Below, in pieces: positions 32,788 through 38,032 of a stretch of DNA of 38,032 nucleotides. The stretch is from contig OMXI01000024.1 in NCBI GenBank assembly GCA_900314975.1, positions 1 through 38,032 on the forward strand. The letters run 5' to 3'. The notes beneath the pieces were generated by a model. It was given only the letters and a program-made list of their open reading frames with translations, was not told the origin of the DNA and searched no databases. This DNA comes from an uncultured Eubacteriales bacterium (GTDB taxonomy: Bacteria; Bacillota; Clostridia; Oscillospirales; Ruminococcaceae). The number at the start of each line of letters is the position of its first letter. Positions within the stretch are counted from its first letter, which is position 1. A program made the translations under genes and the position numbers.

Positions 32788-32815
32788 TTGTGCTGAAAAA
32801 TGCGTCTATTATAAT
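32788..32815 (+). promoter_or_regulatory. Probable promoter of the second SecD-like lipoprotein
   Basis: TTGTGC (32788-32793), 16 nt, then a perfect TATAAT (32810-32815). The -35 is weak. Confidence 0.5.
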
Positions 32816-32922
32816 ATAAGTATATCAGTACCAGCACTGACCCAAGCATAAAGATTTTTAAGGAATTACTGTTATACTGCATTTCAAGACAGAATTTTTC
32901 AAAAAAACAGGAGGACACAAAA

Positions 32923-33654
32923 ATGAAAATCAGGTTTAAGGCGGTTTTGACAACAGCACTCGCGGCAGCTTTGCTTCTGACGGGCTGCAGCAGCGATTCC
33001 GACAAGCCCTTGGAGAGCCAGTACGACAGCCACATCACGTTTGCGGTGGAGGGAACGAGCAGCGAAAAGGAACTGACAGAGGTCGCAAAGCAGCTTGAAC
33101 AGCGCATTGAGAGATGTTTCGGGAATAAAAACAGCAGCTGCTCCAATGTTGAACATCAGATGCAGACCAACCACGATGACAAGACGGTGACTATTTATTT
33201 CAACAACACGGCAAACCTGTCGTCACAGTTCATGGAGTTCACCGCTTTGCCGAACAAGGTCGAGATGAGAAAGGGCGACAAGCCTGACGGCGAGCTTGTT
33301 CTGACCGAAGACGAGATAAATAATGCGCAGCGCGTAAATTTGGTTGATCATGAAACGGGCAAAGAGCAATTGGAATTGAGAATGGAGCTGACAGACGAAG
33401 GCAGTGAAAAGTTCAAAGAAGCGACAACTGAGCTTGCGCAAACACGCGGAACCATTACGATATGGCTTGATGGAAAGGCTGTTAACTCGCCAAGAGTGAA
33501 TGAGCCTATCACCGACGGTACGTGCTTAATTTCAGGCATTGAAGACGAGCAGAAGGCTTTGGAGCTTGGATACAGGCTGCGCTCCGGATATATCGAGAAC
33601 AAGGTGACTGTCAAGGAATGCAATCTGCATAACACAACAGAATCGGCTGAATAA
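32923..33654 (+). CDS. Lipoprotein with SecD-type extracytoplasmic domain (copy 2)
   Basis: 243 residues, a tandem paralogue of the preceding gene with lipobox LTGC (Cys22). It is the closer match to SecD: LVLTEDEINNAQ (126-137), then ELTDEGSEKFKEAT (155-168), IWLDGKAVNSPRV (180-192) and ALELGYRLRSGY (212-223) follow the SecD head domain in order. No membrane helix other than the signal peptide is seen. Both genes are followed by the same AAACAACAAAACCGAC sequence, a trace of the duplication. The ribosome site is AGGAGGA. Its probable separate promoter suggests expression independent of the aro genes. Role unknown. Confidence 0.7.
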   Translation: MKIRFKAVLTTALAAALLLTGCSSDSDKPLESQYDSHITFAVEGTSSEKELTEVAKQLEQRIERCFGNKNSSCSNVEHQMQTNHDDKTVTIYFNNTANLSSQFMEFTALPNKVEMRKGDKPDGELVLTEDEINNAQRVNLVDHETGKEQLELRMELTDEGSEKFKEATTELAQTRGTITIWLDGKAVNSPRVNEPITDGTCLISGIEDEQKALELGYRLRSGYIENKVTVKECNLHNTTESAE

Positions 33655-33660
33655 AACAAC

Positions 33661-33690
33661 AAAACCGACTGCGTAAAAACAGTCGGTTTT
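33661..33690. terminator. Bidirectional terminator
   Basis: The 11-bp stem AAAACCGACTG / CAGTCGGTTTT with an 8-nt loop. T-rich tails follow on both strands, so it can end both the lipoprotein message and the convergent HD-GYP message. Confidence 0.88.
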
Positions 33691-33731
33691 CTTATTGTCA
33701 TATTTACTTTAGGTGCGGTTTATAAATGTCG

Positions 33732-34964
33732 TTAATGTTTTTTGCTTTTGTCCTTTTTCTCGGTTTTCTCCGTGCCGAGCTTGATAACGCCGTCCTCGAT
33801 AAGCTCCAGAGCGCACTCGACGATATCGGGGTCAAACTGCGTACCCGAATTCTTTTTAAGCTCCTGCTTTATCACATCGGGGCGCAGGTGTGGTCGGTAG
33901 CATCTGTCGGAATTCATAGCATCAAGCGCATCGGCAACGCAGATTATTCTTGCGTACAGCGGGATATTCTCGCCCTTGAGCTTTTTGGGGTAGCCCTTGC
34001 CGTCGTATCTTTCGTGGTGATACAGCGCGCCCTCGACTATGCCGCCTATTGAGGTGAAATCCTCAAGGGCTTTGCCGCCGTAGGTGGTATGACCCTGCAT
34101 TATCTTGAACTCCTCGTCGGTGAGCCTTGCGGGCTTGGTGAGTATCATATCGGGTATTCCGATCTTTCCGCAGTCGTGCATAAGCGCGATATATCCGAGG
34201 TTTTTGACCTCTGTTTCGTGCAAGCCCATTTTCTCGGCGATTTTTTGGGTATAGTATGAAACTCTCGTTGAGTGACCCTTGGTATACGGGTCTTTGGCAT
34301 CGACAAGGTTTGCAAAGGTATTCATAGCCTGCGCGATTATATTATCCTTGTTGCGCTCGTTGCGCTCATAGCTTGCTTCTCTTATTCTGTAAAGGACATA
34401 CGCCACGACAGACGTACACCACACGATAAACAGCACCATTATTGCCCAGAATGTGAAATAGTGCGTTATCGGCTTATCCTTACAGCCTGTGAACTCGTAC
34501 TGTTCAAGCTTCATCAGTCCGTCGGAGATGATGACCGCACCGAATGAAACGTCCTGACCCTGCGGTATGGGGTCTACCTTTTCGCCCGCGGTGAAGATTA
34601 TCTTGCCGTCCTCGAATTTATAGTCGCCGTTCCAGTAGCTGTCAACGATGATATCCTTCTTTTCGGGGACGTCGATGGTTATCTTCCACTTGATGATGTC
34701 ATAATCGGTATTATTGCGCACGGTAGTATCGTACTGCGCGCCGTAGTTCTGGTTCGCCGTACCCTCGTCATTGACCCAGTATTTAGAGAGAATGGTATTT
34801 ACGGTATAGTCACTGGAGCCTTGCGGCTTTGTGGCATCTATTTTCACGGTGAACGGAGTATCCGAGTCGCGCTCGACCTTAATACTGAGTGCGATAAAAG
34901 CGCCTGCAAGCACTAACAGTGTTATAAGCAGCACAAACACGCCCTTATGGAAATGCTTTTTCAC
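33732..34964 (-). CDS. HD-GYP phosphodiesterase with extracellular CBM2-like domain
   Basis: 410 residues from the GTG at 34964, 6 nt after AAAGGAG; the GTG at 34973 overlaps that site. Two membrane helices (about 9-29 and 169-192) enclose an extracellular domain (35-160) that resembles family 2 cellulose-binding modules: Trp63, an N-x5-IIKW strand (Trp93), YWNGDY (Trp111) and PQGQDVSFGAVI. The cytoplasmic part is an HD-GYP domain with HSTRVSYY, MHDCGKIGIPD (His263, Asp264) and HHERYDGKGYP (Gly324-Pro326). HD-GYP enzymes break down cyclic di-GMP. The build suggests a receptor that changes cyclic di-GMP when a glycan is bound outside. The sensor assignment is by pattern only. Confidence 0.82.
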   Translation of the reverse strand: MKKHFHKGVFVLLITLLVLAGAFIALSIKVERDSDTPFTVKIDATKPQGSSDYTVNTILSKYWVNDEGTANQNYGAQYDTTVRNNTDYDIIKWKITIDVPEKKDIIVDSYWNGDYKFEDGKIIFTAGEKVDPIPQGQDVSFGAVIISDGLMKLEQYEFTGCKDKPITHYFTFWAIMVLFIVWCTSVVAYVLYRIREASYERNERNKDNIIAQAMNTFANLVDAKDPYTKGHSTRVSYYTQKIAEKMGLHETEVKNLGYIALMHDCGKIGIPDMILTKPARLTDEEFKIMQGHTTYGGKALEDFTSIGGIVEGALYHHERYDGKGYPKKLKGENIPLYARIICVADALDAMNSDRCYRPHLRPDVIKQELKKNSGTQFDPDIVECALELIEDGVIKLGTEKTEKKDKSKKH

Positions 34965-34979
34965 ACGGCTCACTCCTTT

Positions 34980-35007
34980 AGATGTAAGATGTAAGAGATA
35001 AGAGATA
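34980..35007 (+). repeat. Heptad repeat, locus E
   Basis: Units AGATGTA, AGATGTA, AGAGATA, AGAGATA. It lies in the transcribed leader of the HD-GYP gene, between promoter and ribosome site. Confidence 0.8.
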
Positions 35008-35034
35008 AGACACTTTTCCCTACTCCATTAGTAT

Positions 35035-35043
35035 ATTATAGCA
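35035..35043 (-). promoter_or_regulatory. Extended -10 promoter of the HD-GYP gene
   Basis: TGCTATAAT on the minus strand (TATAAT at 35035-35040), an extended -10 box. No good -35 box is present. Confidence 0.6.
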
Positions 35044-35083
35044 CAGCCTGCTGGCGAGTGTGTTAATGATTTATTAAATTAAC

Positions 35084-35113
35084 AAAAGAGGTCACCGTAT
35101 TGCAACCTCTTTT
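35084..35113 (-). terminator. Terminator of the symporter gene
   Basis: The 9-bp stem AAAAGAGGT / ACCTCTTTT with a 12-nt loop, followed on the minus strand by TTTTGTTAATTT. Confidence 0.8.
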
Positions 35114-35126
35114 AACATTAACGTTA

Positions 35127-36698
35127 TTATTCAGCCTTTTCGGCGGCAAGAGACTTATTCCCGTCATTATAGCACTCAAACACCTTTTCGGTATTTGCTT
35201 TATCCTCGGGCTTTTGCCTGGTTATCAGCGAAACTATCGGCACGATGACAAGTCCGAAGAGCATAGCGAACGCGCCTGCGTTTATCGGCGAGGCAAGGCT
35301 CAGACCGCCCAGTGTCTGCGGCAGGTCGAGGTTACCCCATTTGAGCGTATAAAGGCACATATGCACTGTTGTGATACCCACGCCGCAGACAAAGCTTGTC
35401 ATTACAGCGGCTTTGGTAACGCCCTTCCAGAACAGACCGTACATGAACGGTGCAAGGAACGCGCCTGCAAGCGCGCCCCACGAGATAGACATCAGCGTTG
35501 AGATGACTGTCTGCGGATTTTCGAGGGTGAATATCGCGATGACCACTGATATGATAAGGAACGCCGCGATAAGTGCGCGCATCGTTTTAAGCTCTTTCTT
35601 TTCGTCCATATTCTTTGAAAGAGGCTTGATGAGGTCTATCGTGAGTGACGAGCTTGATGTCAGCACAAGTGACGAAAGAGTTGACATTGATGCTGAAAGC
35701 ACCAGCACGATGACGATGCCGAACAGCAGGGTCGGGAGCTTTTCCATCATATGCGGAACTATCGCGTCAAAGCCTTCAACGGGGCTGCCCTTTGCGTCTG
35801 CGTTCATAAACAGCTTGCCGAAGCCGCCGAGGAAGTAGCATCCGCCTGCGACTACGACTGCGAAAACGGTCGATACTATCGTTCCCGTTTTGATAGACTT
35901 ATCGTCCTTGATAGCGTAGAATTTCTGCACCATCTGCGGAAGTCCCCAGGTACCCAGTGAGGTGAGGATAACGACTCCCACAAGGTTTATCGGGTCGGGT
36001 CCGAACAGCGTATTGAGCGTACCCGTATTGCCCTTTGCATCGGGCATTTCTCCCATAAGGTCAAGCGACTCCGAAAGTCCGCCGTGTTCGCCAAGCACCG
36101 CAAACACGACTGCCACGATACCTACCAGCATTATTATTCCCTGGATGAAATCGTTCAGCGCGGTCGCTTTATATCCGCCCAGTATCACGTAGATAGCGGT
36201 GAAGATAGCCATTCCGAGTATGCAGTATTTATACGGTATGCCGTAGCCTTTTTCAAACAGCCTTGAAAGACCGTTATACACCGATGCGGTATATGGGATT
36301 AGGAAGATAAAAACTATCAGCGCCGAGACTATCTTCAGCGTTTTGGAATTGTAGCGCTTTTCAAAGAACTCCGGCATAGTCTTTGCCTCGATATGCTTTG
36401 TCATTATTCTTGTGCGCTTTCCAAGTATCACCCACGCAAGCAGCGAGCCGATAACTGCATTTCCTATGCCGACCCACGTTGCTGCCACGCCGTAGCTCCA
36501 GCCGAACTTACCCGCATAGCCTACGAATATTACCGCCGAAAAATACGACGTTCCGTATGCAAACGCCGTGAACCACGGTCCTATGCCGCGTCCGCCCAGC
36601 ACAAAGTCATTTACGCTTGCGGACTTCTTTTTGTAGTACACGCCGATGCCTATCATCAGCGCAAGGTACGCCACAAGGACTATCCATCTCAATACCAA
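35127..36698 (-). CDS. Sodium:solute symporter (SSS family)
   Basis: About 523 residues from a TTG at 36698, 8 nt after AGGGG; a longer frame reaches 36767 but its first 20 residues do not fit the family. About 13 membrane helices are visible. The N-terminal YYKKKSASVNDFVLGGRGIGPW and AFAYGTSYFSAVIF are the typical start of SSS proteins, with the Na+-site region LSASMSTLSSLVLTSSS in helix 8. It takes up a solute with sodium; proline or pantothenate type is possible, but the substrate cannot be read. Single-gene unit with its own promoter and terminator. Confidence 0.85.
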   Translation of the reverse strand: MVLRWIVLVAYLALMIGIGVYYKKKSASVNDFVLGGRGIGPWFTAFAYGTSYFSAVIFVGYAGKFGWSYGVAATWVGIGNAVIGSLLAWVILGKRTRIMTKHIEAKTMPEFFEKRYNSKTLKIVSALIVFIFLIPYTASVYNGLSRLFEKGYGIPYKYCILGMAIFTAIYVILGGYKATALNDFIQGIIMLVGIVAVVFAVLGEHGGLSESLDLMGEMPDAKGNTGTLNTLFGPDPINLVGVVILTSLGTWGLPQMVQKFYAIKDDKSIKTGTIVSTVFAVVVAGGCYFLGGFGKLFMNADAKGSPVEGFDAIVPHMMEKLPTLLFGIVIVLVLSASMSTLSSLVLTSSSSLTIDLIKPLSKNMDEKKELKTMRALIAAFLIISVVIAIFTLENPQTVISTLMSISWGALAGAFLAPFMYGLFWKGVTKAAVMTSFVCGVGITTVHMCLYTLKWGNLDLPQTLGGLSLASPINAGAFAMLFGLVIVPIVSLITRQKPEDKANTEKVFECYNDGNKSLAAEKAE

Positions 36699-36790
36699 CA
36701 AAAACACCCCTGATTGTGAATATTTTCGGGCAAACGCACATATACTGATAATGTAAGCACCGCACACCGCTAAGCTCTTTATCGGTTTAA

Positions 36791-36814
36791 TGCTTTTGTG
36801 CTTTTATGCTTTTA
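36791..36814. repeat. Three tandem octamers upstream of the symporter
   Basis: TGCTTTTG, TGCTTTTA, TGCTTTTA in direct tandem in the leader of the symporter gene, about 95-115 nt before its start. Confidence 0.6.
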
Positions 36815-36832
36815 CCCAATAAAGCATTTTCA

Positions 36833-36861
36833 AGTATACATTATAAAAGGGTAAAAGTCAA
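36833..36861 (-). promoter_or_regulatory. Promoter of the symporter gene
   Basis: TTGACT (36856-36861), a 17-nt spacer and TATACT (36833-36838) on the minus strand. The remaining gap to the tRNA promoter (36862-36999) holds nothing recognised. Confidence 0.75.
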
Positions 36862-36999
36862 TGTACTTTTTTAACAAATACGCCGCGCACTTTCCGTCGA
36901 TTTTACACATTTCTCCGTATTTGCTAATGCCGAAACACGCGCAGACAAGCGGTTTTGACCGACCCTGCGCAGCGGCTCTCAAAAAAGTAAAAAAAATGC

Positions 37000-37028
37000 T
37001 TGACAACACTGCCCTGTTGTGATATAAT
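37000..37028 (+). promoter_or_regulatory. Promoter of the initiator tRNA
   Basis: TTGACA (37000-37005), a 17-nt spacer and TATAAT (37023-37028): full consensus, as expected for a stable RNA. Confidence 0.93.
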
Positions 37029-37055
37029 AATTAAGCACCAATTTGGTGAGCATAT

Positions 37056-37132
<77 letters not shown>

Positions 37133-37138
37133 GCGTAG

Positions 37139-37176
37139 ATACGCCGTTTGAGGCAACTCAAGCGGCGTATTTTTTG
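37139..37176 (+). terminator. Terminator of the initiator tRNA
   Basis: The stem ATACGCCG.TTGA / TCAA.CGGCGTAT is followed by six Ts. Just after it, TTCAGGACAC is directly repeated (37191-37200 and 37202-37211), of unknown meaning. Confidence 0.9.
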
Positions 37177-37446
37177 TCCAAAAAACCGCTTTCAGGACAC
37201 CTTCAGGACACATTTTTCAGAAACCTGTTTTTGATTTTCAAAATGCGCAGATAAAGGATTCTTGACTAGTTTCATATCTTCCTGATGCGGTCTGATAAAC
37301 ACAGCCGAGATTTTTCATCTCGGCTTTATTTATGTACTTTAATATTATCATACTATATATTATGTAAATGAAATAGTCGCACTCGTTGCCTTTTTCTTTC
37401 TCTCGAAATTTCACTTGCTTTTTTGTGAATTATTGTACCGAAGGAC
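37177..37446. other. AT-rich intergenic region
   Basis: Contains the 10-bp direct repeat at 37191-37211 and a terminator hairpin at 37303-37325. No gene is seen. Base composition drops in GC compared with the rest of the window. Confidence 0.5.
37303..37331 (+). terminator. Orphan terminator-like hairpin
   Basis: The perfect 9-bp stem AGCCGAGAT / ATCTCGGCT with a 5-nt loop, then TTATTTATG. No gene ends before it on the plus strand, which suggests that something was lost here. Confidence 0.65.
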
Positions 37447-37475
37447 TTGACAAAGTTTTATTTTTATGATATTCT
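37447..37475 (+). promoter_or_regulatory. Probable promoter of the small acidic gene
   Basis: TTGACA (37447-37452), a 17-nt spacer and TATTCT (37470-37475). Confidence 0.65.
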
Positions 37476-37570
37476 ATGCCGGACTCAACACTTCGCCAAG
37501 GCAGTTTGACCCTGAAAGTGGATTGAACAATAATCCTAAGAAAAATGGTTCATGGAGGAAGAAGAAATGA
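37466..37570 (+). pseudogene. Short basic reading frame, possible tail of a lost toxin
   Basis: From ATG 37466 a 34-codon frame reads through RQFDPESGLNNNP and a WRKKK end to a TGA that overlaps the next ATG (ATGA). The peptide is Asn/Lys/Arg-rich and ends in a basic cluster. It has no ribosome site of its own, and the frame is closed upstream by a TGA at 37448. The coding look and the ATGA junction with an acidic small gene suggest the 3' remnant of a secreted toxin gene in front of its immunity gene. This is an inference; it may also be a real small peptide gene. Confidence 0.35.
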
Positions 37571-37911
37571 CAAAGAAACTTGTGTTTATTGCTATGTATC
37601 GTGCTCTCGATTGTTTATATGAGGAAACTCAAAGAGAAGATCTGGGAAACTATCTTAGTGAATCTAACCCTTATCTCTTTACCGATCGCAAGTCTGCAGA
37701 TCCCGCAGTCTTCGCTGGATTCAGTAACTATTTTGATAGCATTTATACCATTGATGATGTATCAGTCGAAGAAGGCTACTCATTCGTCAAAAAATATCTT
37801 AGCTCCGAGCACTTGTCGTATTATGGAGATTTTGTGTCTATTTTTGATGATATTAGCTTAGAAGAGTGGATAGATTTATGTAGCATTATCGAAAATGAAG
37901 AAGCTAAATAA
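37567..37911 (+). CDS. Small acidic protein, possible immunity protein
   Basis: 114 residues from the ATG at 37567, 8 nt after GGAGG; an ATG at 37552 contains that site. The protein is rich in Asp, Glu, Ser and Tyr, without signal peptide or membrane helix, so it is cytoplasmic. A central stretch NPYLFTDRKSADPAVFAGF is distinctive but I cannot name the family. The size, acidity and ATGA junction with a basic peptide tail fit an immunity protein of a polymorphic toxin. AT-rich codon use differs from the GC-richer genes to the left, which hints at transfer. Confidence 0.6.
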   Translation: MTKKLVFIAMYRALDCLYEETQREDLGNYLSESNPYLFTDRKSADPAVFAGFSNYFDSIYTIDDVSVEEGYSFVKKYLSSEHLSYYGDFVSIFDDISLEEWIDLCSIIENEEAK

Positions 37912-37990
37912 GAAGCAAGAATAAAACTATAATCGGCTCTGCGAAAAAAACTCTGTAAATTCAAAAACTGTGATAAAAAACGTTATTGCT

Positions 37991-38022
37991 GGAGCGGCTT
38001 AAAAAGTCGCTCCGATTTTTTA
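37991..38022 (+). terminator. Terminator of the small acidic gene
   Basis: The stem GGAGCG.CTT / AG.CGCTCC with an A-rich loop, then GATTTTTT. Confidence 0.85.
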
Positions 38023-38032
38023 CAGTATAATT

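Noticed and set aside
17507-35007. CRISPR array as explanation of the heptad repeats
   Set aside because: The units are 7 bp, directly adjacent without spacers, and no cas genes are present.

Overview
The window looks like chromosomal DNA of a spore-forming, Gram-positive anaerobe of the Oscillospiraceae, most likely Ruminococcus-like. This is inferred from the spoIVB-spo0A pair, a type II fatty-acid cluster that uses FabK, Ser/Thr-rich lipoproteins, a family 2 (CE2-like) acetyl esterase, a cellulose-binding-like sensor domain, and a glycyl-radical domain related to anaerobic ribonucleotide reductase. Promoters of the TTGACA-N17-TATAAT type are easy to see, and most operons end in clear intrinsic terminators.

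Layout. 1-8.7 kb (minus strand): a surface and cell-envelope block with a CE2-like esterase lipoprotein, an Fn3 + SleB-like wall hydrolase, and an operon of one MBOAT O-acyltransferase followed by three tandem DHHW proteins (probable export-coupled polysaccharide O-acetylation). 8.7-9.2 kb: an unknown membrane protein. 9.4-11.7 kb (plus): spoIVB and spo0A, with a dense cluster of Spo0A boxes between them. 11.9-17.0 kb (plus): a DUF4430 lipoprotein, EcfT, a fused EcfA-EcfA and an S component, then a CDF metal exporter, all overlapping or nearly so. 17.1 kb: a small stand-alone NrdD-type glycyl-radical domain. 17.6-18.3 kb (minus): HU and a Lys/Ala-rich DUF6465-type protein. 18.6-19.0 kb: a Nudix hydrolase with a palindromic operator. 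19.2-28.3 kb (minus): the fatty-acid operon fabH-fabK-fabG-fabF-accB-(unknown membrane protein)-fabZ-accC-accD-accA-acpP. fabH is broken by a small out-of-frame deletion. 28.5-33.7 kb (plus): fabD, a YhfC-type membrane protease, dCMP deaminase, aroE, aroK and two tandem lipoproteins that are stand-alone relatives of the SecD extracytoplasmic domain. 33.7-36.7 kb (minus): an HD-GYP phosphodiesterase with an extracellular CBM2-like domain and a sodium:solute symporter. 37.0 kb: initiator tRNA-fMet. 37.4-37.9 kb: an AT-rich module with a short basic peptide tail overlapping an acidic small protein by ATGA, which looks like the remains of a toxin-immunity pair.

A dispersed intergenic repeat of 7-bp period (AGATGTA/AGAGGTA units) occurs at five places and is not explained by any gene. 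The most interesting points are the broken fabH, the paired SecD-like lipoproteins, the CBM2-like HD-GYP sensor, the spare glycyl-radical domain, the MBOAT-DHHW x3 operon, the heptad repeats and the Spo0A-box cluster. All family assignments come from reading motifs by eye; no searches were run.
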